Source: Enterococcus wangshanyuanii
GTDB taxonomy: Bacteria > Bacillota > Bacilli > Lactobacillales > Enterococcaceae
Direction: 5' to 3'
Length of the DNA: 64,000 bases
Assembly: GCF_002197645.1 (NCBI RefSeq)
Contig: NZ_CP021874.1
Coordinates: forward strand, 3,100,001-3,164,000
Under the pieces are notes generated by a model. That model was not told the origin of the DNA. It made no database searches and was given only the letters and a program-made list of their open reading frames with translations. Shown here piece after piece: positions 16,474 to 26,457 of the stretch (within the stretch, counting starts at the first letter, position 1; the number at the start of each line of letters is the position of its first letter). A program made the position numbers and the translations under genes.

Positions 16474-17787
16474 ATGAAAGAGAAAATTATTTCCTATTTT
16501 GAGATTGAAAAATTAAATACAAGTGTTAAGCGGGAAATACTAGCTGGATTTACGACGTTTATTTCAATGGCATACATTCTGTTTGTCAATCCAACGGTAT
16601 TAGGCGCTTCTGGTATGGATGAAGGGGCAGTATTTACTGCAACAGCTTTAGCTAGTGCATTAGGTTGTATCTTGATGGGGATTTTAGCACGCTATCCAAT
16701 TGCGACGGCTCCTGCACTTGGGATCAATGCCTTTTTCTCTTATTCTGTTTGTTTAGGAATGGGGGTTCCTTGGGAGACAGCGTTAGCTGGCGTTTTTGTT
16801 GCATCGTTGATTTTTATCCTGATTACGGTGTTTAAATTACGGGAGTTGATCATTGATGCGATACCAGCAGATTTAAAATATGCTATTTCTGGCGGTATCG
16901 GCTTATTCATTGCGTTCCTTGGACTAAGCGAAGGCGGGATCATCGTGTCGAATGAATCGACGCTTGTTGGGTTAGGACCATTGAATATAGGAACAACTTG
17001 GTTGACGATTTTTGGTTTAGTGGTAACGGCGATTTTATTAGTTCGTCGTGTACCTGGCGGGATTTTCATTGGAATGGCTGCGACGACGATTTTAGGGCTA
17101 GTAACAGGTTTGATCCAAATGCCTGACAAGCTGGTTTCAGGTGCACCAAGCTTAAAACCAACTTTTTTAGTGGCTTTAAAACATGTAGGTGATATTAATT
17201 CGATTCAATTGTGGGTCGTTGTTTTGACGTTTTTACTGGTTACTTTTTTTGATACAGCTGGGACACTTGTTGGATTAGCTAATCAGGCTGGTTTTATGAA
17301 AGACAATAAAATGCCTAGAGTAGGGAAAGCCCTAGCCGCAGATTCAACTGCGATGCTGGCGGGTTCGCTTTTTGGAACTTCTCCGGTAGGAGCATACGTT
17401 GAATCCTCTGCTGGAATCGCTGTAGGCGGCCGTTCAGGATTGACAGCAGTAACAACAGGTTTATTATTTATCGTTGGTTTATTTTTCTCACCATTACTTT
17501 CAGTTGTAACCTCACAAGTGACTGCGCCGGCGCTGATCGTAGTGGGTGTCTTGATGGCTCAATCACTAAGTCAAATCAAATGGAAAGAAATGGAAATCGC
17601 GATCCCTTCTTTCTTGATTTTGCTGGGGATGCCTTTGACTTATAGCATTTCAGACGGTATTGCATTAGGATTCATTTTTTACCCAATCACAATGATTGCT
17701 GCAAAACGAGGGAAAGAAGTTTCTCCGATCATGTATGCATTGTTCTTTGTTTTTATTGGATTTATGTGGATTTTAAATGTGAAATAA
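16474..17787 (+). CDS. NCS2/AzgA-type purine permease
   Basis: The protein has 437 residues and about twelve membrane spans. The start follows AGGAGGA. Family segments are REILAGFTTFISMAYILFVNP, YPIATAPALGINAFFSY and AISGGIGLFIAFLGL, and later FDTAGTLVGLANQAG and SAGIAVGGRSGLTAV, as in adenine/guanine/hypoxanthine permeases (PbuG/PbuO, AzgA). It imports a purine base with protons. It stands alone between two terminators, with PurBox-like sequences just upstream. It may feed purines to the catabolic genes elsewhere in the window, but salvage is the ordinary role. Confidence 0.9.
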   Translation: MKEKIISYFEIEKLNTSVKREILAGFTTFISMAYILFVNPTVLGASGMDEGAVFTATALASALGCILMGILARYPIATAPALGINAFFSYSVCLGMGVPWETALAGVFVASLIFILITVFKLRELIIDAIPADLKYAISGGIGLFIAFLGLSEGGIIVSNESTLVGLGPLNIGTTWLTIFGLVVTAILLVRRVPGGIFIGMAATTILGLVTGLIQMPDKLVSGAPSLKPTFLVALKHVGDINSIQLWVVVLTFLLVTFFDTAGTLVGLANQAGFMKDNKMPRVGKALAADSTAMLAGSLFGTSPVGAYVESSAGIAVGGRSGLTAVTTGLLFIVGLFFSPLLSVVTSQVTAPALIVVGVLMAQSLSQIKWKEMEIAIPSFLILLGMPLTYSISDGIALGFIFYPITMIAAKRGKEVSPIMYALFFVFIGFMWILNVK

Positions 17788-17805
17788 TAGTAAAAGGTCT
17801 GAGGC

Positions 17806-17846
17806 GAGACTGGGACCTAACTCTACGAGTTACGCCCAGTCTCTTT
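17806..17846 (+). terminator. Rho-independent terminator with nested inverted repeat
   Basis: GAGACTGGG pairs with CCCAGTCTC, and inside this TAACTC pairs with GAGTTA. A short T run follows. The inner part (taactctacgagttac) resembles the hairpin at 62762-62798. Confidence 0.75.
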
Positions 17847-17935
17847 CAACCTCACTCTGACTTTTAATCTTTGACTTTTTAGACAAAAACAAGCAAAATA
17901 GGTTGTACTGAAAACTTTGAGTAAGGAGGGATTAC

Positions 17936-18304
17936 ATGGAGACATCGTTGATTTCTCAATGGCTGGATGAGCGTGAGAAACAATCTAGAGCTGAAAAACA
18001 GTTAGAGGAATTGCTGAAAAAGACAAGTCAGCTAACGCTTAGTGAGTATTATGCTTTATATCAGCTAAATCGACATGGTAGCCGCATGCGTCAAAATGAT
18101 TTAGGGAATTATTTATGTTTGAGTCAAAGTGCCTTGTCTCGTTTGATTGATCGTTTGGAGCAAAAAGAACCGCAACTGATTGGAAAAAAGATGTGTACAG
18201 ATGATAAGCGCGGGATTTACATAGGGATAACAACTGCAGGGGAAAAGATGCTTGCGTCGATCGAAAAGGATGTAGATGCTATTTTAAAAGAGTATTTTAG
18301 TTAG
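17936..18304 (+). CDS. MarR family transcriptional regulator
   Basis: The protein has 122 residues, AAGGAGGG before the ATG. A winged-helix core is visible: LTLSEYYALYQL, MRQNDLGNYLCLSQSALSRLIDRLE as the recognition helices, then CTDDKRGIYIGITTAGEKML as the wing and dimer helix. It is followed by a terminator and then an Old Yellow Enzyme gene on the same strand. A palindromic ATGCATGTGCAT at 18352-18363 before that gene could be its operator. MarR proteins often control such flavin reductases. Confidence 0.88.
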   Translation: METSLISQWLDEREKQSRAEKQLEELLKKTSQLTLSEYYALYQLNRHGSRMRQNDLGNYLCLSQSALSRLIDRLEQKEPQLIGKKMCTDDKRGIYIGITTAGEKMLASIEKDVDAILKEYFS

Positions 18305-18340
18305 GAGACAAAACACTTGCATTTTGGTCTCCGTTCTTTT
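18304..18340 (+). terminator. Rho-independent terminator
   Basis: GGAGACAAAA pairs with TTTTGGTCTCC with one bulge, followed by TTCTTTT. It begins at the last base of the MarR stop codon, separating it from the flavin reductase gene. Confidence 0.7.
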
Positions 18341-18390
18341 ATCATAAATACATGCATGTGCATACAACTTTTCGAGAAGGAGAAAGAAGA

Positions 18391-19494
18391 ATGAATCATT
18401 TAGACGGAAAATTAACATTTAAACGAGGATTAACCTTAAAAAATAGAATCGTGATCGCACCTATGACAACGAAAATGTCATTTTTTGATGGAGTCGTTAC
18501 GACGGATGAAATCGACTATTATGCGCTACGTTCGGGTGAAGCTGGTGCATTTATAACTGCAGCTGCTAATGTCCATGAAGGCGGTAAAGGTTGGGATGGT
18601 GAATTAGGCGTATATGATGATCGCTTTATTCCTGGCCTATCAAAATTAGCGGCAGCAATCAAAAAGAATGGAACTAAAGCTATTTTACAGATTTTTCATG
18701 GCGGCCGCATGACCGATTCTAAAGTCCTGCAGGGGGTTCGACCCGTAGCACCAAGTGCGATCCCAGCAGAAAGACCAAATGCTGAAACACCAAGAGCCTT
18801 GGAAGAAGCGGAAATCTACGAAATTTTAGAGAGTTTCAAAAAGGCAACTGAGCGAGCTATCAAAGCTGGCTTTGACGGTGTAGAAATACATGGAGCGAAT
18901 ACCTATTTGATCCAGCAATTCTTTTCTCCTCATTCTAACCGACGAACAGATGATTGGGGCGGTTCATTAGAAAAACGGTTTAAATTTATCAATGAATTAG
19001 TAGACGGTGTGACTTCTGTGGTGGATCGATCAGGTGTAAAGGACTTTATTGTCGGCTATCGTTTTTCACCGGAAGAATATGAAGAACCGGGCATTCGTTT
19101 AAGTGATACCCTTTATTTAGTTGATCGATTAGCTGACAAACCGCTAGATTATTTGCATATGTCGAGCAATGATTATAAAAAAGTTTCTGTTAGTGAAGAG
19201 TTCAAAGAAAAGACAATTTTGACTTATATCAAAGAAACAGTCGGAGATCGAGTACCATTGATCGTAGCGGGGGATATTCGTACAAGAAAAGATGTTGAAA
19301 CAGTATTAGAAACAACCGATTTAGTTGCTGTTGGTCGTGCTATTCTGATCGATCCACATTGGACGCAAAAAATATTGGATGATAGGGAATCATTGATTCG
19401 AACAGAGCTGACGCATTATGATCGAGAAGAATTACGAATCAGTAATGGCGTCTGGAGCTTTTTAGAAATGATGATGCCTGAGCGTTTACAATAG
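18391..19494 (+). CDS. Old Yellow Enzyme-type NADH-dependent flavin oxidoreductase
   Basis: The protein has 367 residues from the ATG at 18391, with AAGGAG at 18377-18382; an ATG at 18352 lacks a ribosome site. The FMN-barrel landmarks are NRIVIAPMTT, LQIFHGGRMT, GFDGVEIHGANTYLIQQFFSP and TDDWGGSLEKRFKF, then VAGDIRT and LVAVGRAILIDP near the end. The single-domain length fits the YqjM/OYE class rather than the longer iron-sulphur reductases. It reduces activated alkenes with NAD(P)H. The MarR gene upstream probably regulates it. Confidence 0.92.
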   Translation: MNHLDGKLTFKRGLTLKNRIVIAPMTTKMSFFDGVVTTDEIDYYALRSGEAGAFITAAANVHEGGKGWDGELGVYDDRFIPGLSKLAAAIKKNGTKAILQIFHGGRMTDSKVLQGVRPVAPSAIPAERPNAETPRALEEAEIYEILESFKKATERAIKAGFDGVEIHGANTYLIQQFFSPHSNRRTDDWGGSLEKRFKFINELVDGVTSVVDRSGVKDFIVGYRFSPEEYEEPGIRLSDTLYLVDRLADKPLDYLHMSSNDYKKVSVSEEFKEKTILTYIKETVGDRVPLIVAGDIRTRKDVETVLETTDLVAVGRAILIDPHWTQKILDDRESLIRTELTHYDREELRISNGVWSFLEMMMPERLQ

Positions 19495-19501
19495 TAAGAC
19501 G

Positions 19502-19541
19502 AAAAAGGAGACATAGATGAATGACTATGTTTTCTTTTTTT
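19502..19541 (+). terminator. Rho-independent terminator
   Basis: AAAAAGGAGACATAG and CTATGTTTTCTTTTTTT form an imperfect stem with a T run. It follows the flavin reductase gene. Confidence 0.75.
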
Positions 19542-19670
19542 ATATAAAAAAAGGACAACTCAGGCAATTTAAAGCAAAAATCAGTTGAGTATTTAAGCGT
19601 TTTCTAGTACAATTTCAATATAAAGAAAAATATTTTTGTTAGCTAAAAAAATATTAGGAGGTATAGAAGA

Positions 19671-19949
19671 ATGAGTAAAAATTATTTAAATTATGTCGGT
19701 GAAATCATTACAGATGTTGAGTACCATGGCTTAGGTGAACCAAAAGACTTCTTGGAAGTTCATATGGATGTTGAGTTGCCTTTTAGATTATATTGTCGGA
19801 CTGACGAAAAAGATTGGGAAGAAGTGACGGAAGCAGAGCGGCTTGATTTGATCAGCAAATTAGAAGATACAAAATCTAAGTATTCTAAAAGTGATTATCG
19901 TTACTATACAATGGACTTTTATTTAGCAAGTTTAGGCGGTTTGAGATAA
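19671..19949 (+). CDS. Small acidic hypothetical protein
   Basis: The protein has 92 residues, strong AGGAGGT before the ATG. It is acidic and soluble, with LEVHMDVELPFRLYCRTDEKDWEEV and a C-terminal DYRYYTMDFYLASLGGLR. No signal peptide or membrane span is present. I do not recognise the family. It has terminators on both sides (19502-19541 and 19984-20030), so it is a single-gene unit. Confidence 0.65.
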   Translation: MSKNYLNYVGEIITDVEYHGLGEPKDFLEVHMDVELPFRLYCRTDEKDWEEVTEAERLDLISKLEDTKSKYSKSDYRYYTMDFYLASLGGLR

Positions 19950-19983
19950 AAAGAAATGAAAACGCTTTTATTTTATGGACAAT

Positions 19984-20030
19984 AAAAAAACTGTGTCGTT
20001 GATTGATGGAATCAGCTACACAGTTTTTTT
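19984..20030. terminator. Bidirectional terminator
   Basis: AAAAAAACTGTGT pairs with ACACAGTTTTTTT, with an inner TTGATT/AATCA stem. A and T runs on both sides let it serve the plus-strand gene ending at 19949 and the minus-strand regulator ending at 20029. Confidence 0.88.
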
Positions 20031-21522
20031 ACTTGTTAAATGATTTTTTCAGCCGTAATTTTTTGAGAACCTCATTTAATGTGAAAAAATCGTTGGCAGA
20101 AAGAGTTGAATCAATATAAATCACTTCTTTTTCTTCTAAATTGATACTTTGAACCCTAGGCATTGAACTGGTAATAATAACTAGGTCACTTGGTTGATCA
20201 CTTTGTGTATTAAACGAAATATTATACCAGTTCGTAAACATATTACTGATCGTATCCTGTATGATCTTTTCCGAAAAATCAGGTAAATCACTTTCAAAGT
20301 AAATACGAATCACGGGTTCAAAAACAGTCAATGATTCAAAGCTAGAAAAGAGCAGTATATATCGCATATGCAGTGTATCTTTTTCTTGAAACAAAGGAAG
20401 AGCTGACATCTTGGCTAGTTCATCAATGAATGTGTAGAGCTTTTTTGAAAGTCTGGGAAAGTTTTCTTTTGCCTCTTGATTGATATCGACCCCACTGATC
20501 CCTAACTTGAAATTCTTGAAAATATCTGCAAATAGATGGCTGGATAAAAGAAAACCATATGTTTTTTGTTTTGTGCGTTCATTCAGTGTAAGACCGAAAG
20601 CTTCTTGAACTCTAGAAAAAAAAAGCTCTGTCGCTAGAAATGCTGGTGTATTATTTTTTTTATGCGCAGTCATGATTTGTGAGCCGATCTCATTGAAATC
20701 GTAAGTTTTCACAAAAGTTTGAAGAATCAAATAAAAAAAATTGAGCTCACCCTTCGGCAAAAAATAATCTTGTAGAACTTTTCCTGAATCAAAAGGAGCA
20801 TTCGTTGGAATATAAGGATCCCAGCTTTTTTGCCAAGTTATCGAGTTTCCCAAGTGATAACGTATGACAGTGATCGTAAAGATATACGTTAGCAGACGTT
20901 TATCTGTTTCATTGATCGAAGTTCCACTTATTCCATGATACGTCAAAAATGCATCGATCGTCTTTACGATCTTCTTTTCATCAATCGTCGGGAATGGCCA
21001 AGTGTTTCCTTTGTATGTGATCCAAAAGGCCATCAGTGAATACATACGTATTTGGGCTTCGTCACCTGTTAGTACATAGTTATTATTTTTATAGGCGATC
21101 GAGATATCGTGTTCAGCAACAAGGGCTTTAAAGGCTCGAATTTTTCTACGAATCGTTGATTCACTAATAAAAAGCTCTTGCTCTAGTTGAGCTAAACTGC
21201 AAGGCTGATTAAAAAACAGGCGCTTCATCAATTTTACTGCCAAAGTGTTTTCTATAATAAATAATTTAAATTTCACTAAAGAAAGTTCATCTTTCTTTTC
21301 CAAAAAAATGCCTTTGCTTTTATTGATATGGATAGTGATGCCGTCATTAAAGCTGATTGCATCTGAATCAAGTTCTTTACAATATTTTAAAATGGTTTTT
21401 TTTTCGATCGAAATCATCATAGAGAGGTTTTCAGAACTAAACCAGGTCGAGGCGTTACCGATAATTGTTAAAAGTTCCAGTTTGATTCGTGTTCCGTTAT
21501 CAAAAATAGGTGAATGTTGCAC
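20029..21522 (-). CDS. Mga-like helix-turn-helix regulator
   Basis: The protein has 497 residues. The N-terminal third has two HTH regions in the manner of Mga/AtxA: a first with NLSMMISIEKKTILKYCKELD and a second with LAQLEQELFISESTIRRKIRAFK (about residues 110-135). The long middle part fits the Mga/PRD-like domain, and the C-terminus resembles the EIIB-like end (SDLVIITSSMP). Mga-type proteins activate surface-protein genes in streptococci and enterococci. It is divergent from the 1027-residue repeat protein at 21708 with a 185-bp gap. A sister protein is encoded at 35262 next to another surface protein. Confidence 0.85.
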   Translation of the reverse strand: MQHSPIFDNGTRIKLELLTIIGNASTWFSSENLSMMISIEKKTILKYCKELDSDAISFNDGITIHINKSKGIFLEKKDELSLVKFKLFIIENTLAVKLMKRLFFNQPCSLAQLEQELFISESTIRRKIRAFKALVAEHDISIAYKNNNYVLTGDEAQIRMYSLMAFWITYKGNTWPFPTIDEKKIVKTIDAFLTYHGISGTSINETDKRLLTYIFTITVIRYHLGNSITWQKSWDPYIPTNAPFDSGKVLQDYFLPKGELNFFYLILQTFVKTYDFNEIGSQIMTAHKKNNTPAFLATELFFSRVQEAFGLTLNERTKQKTYGFLLSSHLFADIFKNFKLGISGVDINQEAKENFPRLSKKLYTFIDELAKMSALPLFQEKDTLHMRYILLFSSFESLTVFEPVIRIYFESDLPDFSEKIIQDTISNMFTNWYNISFNTQSDQPSDLVIITSSMPRVQSINLEEKEVIYIDSTLSANDFFTLNEVLKKLRLKKSFNK

Positions 21523-21707
21523 AGGTATTTCCTCTTTTCAGTTAATTATGTTTGGTAATGCTACAGTATAATGAAATTTTTCACTTTAGCAAGTAAAACA
21601 AGTTAAGATCAAAATGTTCGTTTAATCAACTGTCATTTTTGACCTCCATTGTACGATGCTATCTCCTATAATGAGTTTGTGAAAATGAGAGAAGTGGAGG
21701 AGCAGAA

Positions 21708-24700
21708 ATGAGTAAAAAAAGACGTTTCTATACAAAAGTATTTACCAAACAAACATGCTTAATGATTGCAGTTATAGGTTCTTTATTTTATAGTACGCAT
21801 CATTTAGCAAAAGAAATGGAACATTCACAAACAAACGAGAAAAAAGTAAAGGAAGCAGCAAAAGAGCAAATCAATTTTCAGCCAACAACTGATGCTATTC
21901 TGGAAAAACAAGCTGATTCAATTCCTTATGCCAATTTAAATACAGGTTTCAGGGATTCATTTCAAGAATTGAGTGCTAATGAAGAAGTAGTACATATTCA
22001 AACAAAAGGAAAATCTTCATTCAGTGCTGGTGTCAGCGCACAGTATAAACAAGAGATCTTTTTAGACAAAGAAATCACTGCTGAGTTTTTTAGTACGCCC
22101 GGATTTGAAAAATATATCCGCGGAACAGTCACACGTCCCAGTGGTTTAGGAAGTACCAAAAAATCGATCGAAAAAGATGTCTGGGGGAAAAAAGTAACAT
22201 TATTTAATTCTGAGACGATGAATTACGAAGCAGATGAAAAGAAAATCGTGTATAAAACGCCGAATTACACAACTAGCCTAAGCTCTGTAACGATCGAAAC
22301 CGATCTATTCATCGATTTAGGGAAATGGCGTAAAGAGACAGGCCGTCTAGTAGAAAGAGAAAATGATTACGTCATTCGCTCACGTACCAGTTCTGCTGAC
22401 TGGCTAACGATTGGCGGTAAAGGCTCGATCGTTTCTGTCGTCAATGGAGAAAACATTCTAGATTCATGGATCGAAAATCCTGTCGAAGAGACAACTTTAT
22501 ATCGATTGGAAGAAGATCCAGCTTATTTTTATGGGAATGGATTACAAGATGAACGTAATGAGCATCCCACGAATTATTCTATAGAACTACTGGTCAATGG
22601 TGAAGTATATAGAGAGTTAGCGATGAAAAAAGATGGCAGCTGGGAATTCGATTTTGGTGACTATCTAACAGAGAACGATATCGTTTCTGCTAAAGTCAAA
22701 GGAGTAGAAAACACTACGAATGGAAATGGCATCATCAATGTAAAATACTCAGAAGAGCGGTTTGCTGTGAATGAAACAGACATCATTTCATGGGAAGATT
22801 GGGAAGTTGCTGCACCAGTGATCAATCAAGCGCATGAAGATGAGTTTATTATTCAAGGCTCAACACCAAGCCAAAATCATCAGCTGAATCGGATCTATAA
22901 ACTGTTCGTAACACTTAACGGAAAAACAATTTACGAAAAAGAAAATATCAAAGATGACACAGATATTTTGATTCCTTATATAAAAGGATTATCGAAAGGA
23001 GATAAAGTCGAAGCAACGATCATCGGCTTTGAAGAAGGGAAAGCAGAGAAAACAAGTGCTGTAACAGAAATGATCGTAGGGTCAGAAAATGAGGACGACT
23101 ATGATGATTGGGAAGTTTTTGCTCCAGTACTAGCAAACGCAACACTTCATGAAAATGCAACAAAGATCAAAGGTCAGGTGCCAGTACAAAATCGTACAGC
23201 TCAGCGTTATTATGATTTATTGATCTATGTGAATGATGAGCTAGTTTCTGAACAGTCTGCAATCGATGTTTCTTTAAAACCATATGTATTTGAGACAAGT
23301 GTACGATCATTGAAGGTGGATGATAAAATAATCGCTAAAGTGGTTGGGCATCAAGATGATAAAGCCGACAAATCAGCTGAAACAGAGGCAGTTATAGTTG
23401 ATAGCACGGATTACCAAAAATGGCAGGTCGATGCACCGATTTTAAATGAAGTAATGGATACTGATCGTGTGCTGACAGGCGAAATAGGCGAACAAGATAG
23501 AGGCTATGAACGTACCTATAAACTTGAAACCAAGATCAATGGTGAAACGTTATCCGAAATCGACGTCGAGCCTGGGCAAAAGTTTGAAGTAGAATTACCA
23601 GCAGATGTAAAGCTTACAGCCGGGGATGAAATTACAGCTACCGTGATAGGTAAACAGCCGCAAAGAGTGGATAAGCCTAGCGAAGCAGTCGCTCAAATCG
23701 TTGGAGATGCGACACATTATGAGGAGTGGGTCGTAAATGAAGCCACGCTTGAAACTATCTATGAACATGAGCATCAATTAAAAGGCCATATTTCTTTACA
23801 GGACACAGAATATGGTCGGACTTATGAGTTACTGGCAAAAGTCAATGGAATAGAAGTAGCATCAAGTACTGTCTTTTCTGACACGGATTATTCATTGACA
23901 TTGGCTGAAGAGGTCGATCTAAAAGAAAATGATGTTGTGACGGTTCAAATCATTGGGCATCAAAAAGACATGGCAGATAAAACAAGTGAGCAGACAGAGC
24001 TGACTGTAGCGAAAAAAGAGTACCCGACAACATCAAAATTTGAACGAGGATATTGGGAAGATTATGGATTAGTCTACGAAGGACTTGTTGAAAATGACGG
24101 GTGGGATTTATCTGATTCCTCACGTATCACTAAGACTGTCAGCTTAGTCGAAGCTGATTCAGGAAATAGAATTGAAGGTATTACTGCCCAAAATACAGAT
24201 TGGTACCAATCTGGTAGATACAATGGGTATCAATTCATTATCGATAACGATATTCTTGGTCAAATGACACAAGGAAGATATACCCTTTATATGACAGTGA
24301 TGTTAGATGGTATAACACTTGACGAAACAGAATTGACATTAGACCAAAAGATTTCCCGGATGGGTGCGATTCATGATGATTATGCTGAGTTGGAACAAGT
24401 TGTGATCAAAGGAAATATCGTAAAACTGGAAGTTTGGAATCAGCGGCCAAGTATTTCGATCATCAAAAATGAGAACACAGGTATCGAACTACTCAATAAA
24501 TATTGGAATAAACAAAATCAGCTTGTATTTGATGGGTATTTCAAAACAGAGCTGGATTTCAGTAAGGCTGAGAAGCAACTGGAAATCATAGATAAATCAG
24601 GAACCGTTGTGTATAAAAAAGAAGCACTCTCCGCAGCTCCGACTTCATGGGGAACAGTAACCGGCATTTCAGATGAGGTGTCATTTCAAGCGATCATTCC

Positions 24701-24791
24701 TCAAGAATTCACTGATCAAGCAACATACTCTTATCACGTGATCATTGAGGATCAAGAGGGAAATAGAATCGTTCGATCACAAATTGCATAA
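21708..24791 (+). CDS. Large secreted repeat protein with Ig-like modules
   Basis: The protein has 1027 residues. The ribosome site GTGGAGGAG precedes the ATG. A basic N-terminus and a hydrophobic span (about residues 16-33) form a signal peptide or membrane anchor; no LPXTG or C-terminal anchor is seen. Residues 50-350 contain a non-repeated region. From about 360 to 765 there are four repeats of roughly 95 residues, each opening with a W-x-V-x-A-P-like segment (EDWEVAAPVINQ, DDWEVFAPVLAN, QKWQVDAPILNE, EEWVVNEATLET) and ending with an IGHQ-like DKADK segment. The last 260 residues form a different beta-rich domain. It is divergent from a Mga-type regulator and followed by a glycosyltransferase gene, so a surface role is likely. 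Confidence 0.75.
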   Translation: MSKKRRFYTKVFTKQTCLMIAVIGSLFYSTHHLAKEMEHSQTNEKKVKEAAKEQINFQPTTDAILEKQADSIPYANLNTGFRDSFQELSANEEVVHIQTKGKSSFSAGVSAQYKQEIFLDKEITAEFFSTPGFEKYIRGTVTRPSGLGSTKKSIEKDVWGKKVTLFNSETMNYEADEKKIVYKTPNYTTSLSSVTIETDLFIDLGKWRKETGRLVERENDYVIRSRTSSADWLTIGGKGSIVSVVNGENILDSWIENPVEETTLYRLEEDPAYFYGNGLQDERNEHPTNYSIELLVNGEVYRELAMKKDGSWEFDFGDYLTENDIVSAKVKGVENTTNGNGIINVKYSEERFAVNETDIISWEDWEVAAPVINQAHEDEFIIQGSTPSQNHQLNRIYKLFVTLNGKTIYEKENIKDDTDILIPYIKGLSKGDKVEATIIGFEEGKAEKTSAVTEMIVGSENEDDYDDWEVFAPVLANATLHENATKIKGQVPVQNRTAQRYYDLLIYVNDELVSEQSAIDVSLKPYVFETSVRSLKVDDKIIAKVVGHQDDKADKSAETEAVIVDSTDYQKWQVDAPILNEVMDTDRVLTGEIGEQDRGYERTYKLETKINGETLSEIDVEPGQKFEVELPADVKLTAGDEITATVIGKQPQRVDKPSEAVAQIVGDATHYEEWVVNEATLETIYEHEHQLKGHISLQDTEYGRTYELLAKVNGIEVASSTVFSDTDYSLTLAEEVDLKENDVVTVQIIGHQKDMADKTSEQTELTVAKKEYPTTSKFERGYWEDYGLVYEGLVENDGWDLSDSSRITKTVSLVEADSGNRIEGITAQNTDWYQSGRYNGYQFIIDNDILGQMTQGRYTLYMTVMLDGITLDETELTLDQKISRMGAIHDDYAELEQVVIKGNIVKLEVWNQRPSISIIKNENTGIELLNKYWNKQNQLVFDGYFKTELDFSKAEKQLEIIDKSGTVVYKKEALSAAPTSWGTVTGISDEVSFQAIIPQEFTDQATYSYHVIIEDQEGNRIVRSQIA

Positions 24792-24981
24792 AGTGATCGA
24801 ATGAAACACCTATCGATCAGAAGCCCATTCGATAGACTTCTAAGAGCAAGGATAACCAACTTCTTTAAGTTGTTTTGTGTTTGCAAAAAATTAAAACAGA
24901 CACCGCATATAGAGTGAATGAAATCTGTCTGCGGTGATCTAATGTGTAACTGCTAATGGGTCAAAAAAGAAAGGAACAACC

Positions 24982-26298
24982 ATGTTTACTTTACCTATAT
25001 TTTTATTTTTACCATTAAAATGGCTCTGCCTGATTTTAGTTGTCATAGTCTTTATGAACTTGATTTATTTTACCTGCTTGTCTTTTTTTGGGTTAAGAAA
25101 ACCTAAAAGAGATTATCTGATCGTGCCGGATCAAAAAAAATTCGTCTTTGTTGTACCAGCACATAATGAAGAAGCCGTGATCGGAAAAACAATTGAAAGT
25201 TTACTACAGCAAAATTATAGAAAAGAATTATTTGATATTGTGATCATAGCGGATAATTGTACAGATCGGACACCGGACATCGTAAAGTCATACGGCAATG
25301 TAGGGCTTCTTGAAAATCATGCATCTGCTGATGAACCAAGGGGCAAACCTCATGCGATTGCAAAATATATTGAAACGGGTCATTGGAGAAACTATGATCA
25401 TATGGCTTTTATTGATGCAGATAATATTGTCAGTAAAAATTTTTTGAGAGAAATGAATAGTCAGCTCATTGCGCATCCGGAGTTTTCTGTGATCCAAGGG
25501 TATTTGGGCATAAAAAATGTGGCTACCTCGTTAACAGCATCCGGCTACGCAGCAGTTTACTTTATCACGAATCGTGCGGTGCAATATGCCAATTATAGAT
25601 TAGGCTGGAATGCAGCGATCGGTGGAACTGGTTTTATTTTGGATACGTCTTATTTAGCTGAAAGGGGCTGGAATCCGCGCAGTTATACAGAAGACTTTGA
25701 ATTACAAGTAGAATTATCGATGGCTGGTAAGCGCAGCGGCTGGAATCATTTTGCCGTTGTTTATGATGAAAAGCCTAATTCATTTGAGGCGAGTCACACT
25801 CAGCGTACGCGTTGGGCACAAGGGCATTGGCTGGTAGCATTTACGACAACCCTGAAGCAACTTGGAACGATCGTAAAATCGGCTTCCTTGACAGAGTTGT
25901 TGAGCAAAATAGAAACATTGTTTTATTCATATTCCATGGTTCGACCAGTTGCCTTCTTGTTTATAGGATTAGCAGTTTGTATCGATCATCGTTTGATCGA
26001 CTATCTTCCCCATCTGCTGTCCCTACTCTATTTTTGGCTGACGATCGAGTGTTTCAATTTTTTGATTATTCCATGTACGTATTTTTTTCAGGAAGCTAAA
26101 CCTTATTTCAAACAGAAAAAGACATTTCTAGCTAAATGTTTGCTTCTCTTTAGGCTGGTGGTTGGATTTGTTTGGAATTCTTTGACGTATATGATTGCAC
26201 AAATAGTTGGCTTTTTTACATGGTTCAGACCTCAAAATAATTGGAAAAAGACAGTTCATACGATGAATGCAGACGAATCATTAGAAAAGGAGTGGTAA
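24982..26298 (+). CDS. Processive family 2 glycosyltransferase
   Basis: The protein has 438 residues. An N-terminal hydrophobic span (1-30) is followed by the GT2 domain with VVPAHNEEAVIGKTIESLLQQ, the substrate-binding ADNCTDRT, AFIDADN (DXD-like), GGTGFIL, YTEDFELQ, and QRTRWAQGHW, the QxxRW motif of processive enzymes. C-terminal spans follow. This is the arrangement of hyaluronan, cellulose and poly-N-acetylglucosamine synthases. AAAGGAAC lies before the ATG. It is 190 bp after the repeat-protein gene and is followed by two small membrane-protein genes, suggesting a small exopolysaccharide locus. Confidence 0.88.
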   Translation: MFTLPIFLFLPLKWLCLILVVIVFMNLIYFTCLSFFGLRKPKRDYLIVPDQKKFVFVVPAHNEEAVIGKTIESLLQQNYRKELFDIVIIADNCTDRTPDIVKSYGNVGLLENHASADEPRGKPHAIAKYIETGHWRNYDHMAFIDADNIVSKNFLREMNSQLIAHPEFSVIQGYLGIKNVATSLTASGYAAVYFITNRAVQYANYRLGWNAAIGGTGFILDTSYLAERGWNPRSYTEDFELQVELSMAGKRSGWNHFAVVYDEKPNSFEASHTQRTRWAQGHWLVAFTTTLKQLGTIVKSASLTELLSKIETLFYSYSMVRPVAFLFIGLAVCIDHRLIDYLPHLLSLLYFWLTIECFNFLIIPCTYFFQEAKPYFKQKKTFLAKCLLLFRLVVGFVWNSLTYMIAQIVGFFTWFRPQNNWKKTVHTMNADESLEKEW

Positions 26299-26300
26299 AT

Positions 26301-26393
26301 ATGAGACTTATTTCTTCCCAAAAAAATAAGTTGAACCTGCTATTTGTTGGGACACTTACATTAGTTTTAGTAGTCTTCTTTTTAACGGTTTAA
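26301..26393 (+). CDS. Small membrane protein, 30 residues
   Basis: An ATG at 26301 with AAAGGAG at 26286-26292 opens a 30-codon frame two bases after the glycosyltransferase stop. It encodes a Lys-containing N-terminus and one hydrophobic span (NLLFVGTLTLVLVVFFLTV). Position and ribosome site support it. Small membrane subunits accompany several polysaccharide synthases, but I cannot assign it to one. Confidence 0.55.
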   Translation: MRLISSQKNKLNLLFVGTLTLVLVVFFLTV

Positions 26394-26457
26394 GAATAAG
26401 GGAAATCGTTGTTTTTGAATGATGTACAAAGCATGTGAATAGAGAAAGGATAAATGA

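Noticed and set aside
18352..18390. Longer start for the Old Yellow Enzyme gene
   Set aside because: No ribosome site precedes 18352 and the extra residues do not match the family; AAGGAG fits 18391.
24890..24945. Hairpin with CACCGC/GCGGTG between the repeat protein and glycosyltransferase genes, as a riboswitch or terminator
   Set aside because: No T run follows and no known riboswitch core is seen; it may only be a weak stem.
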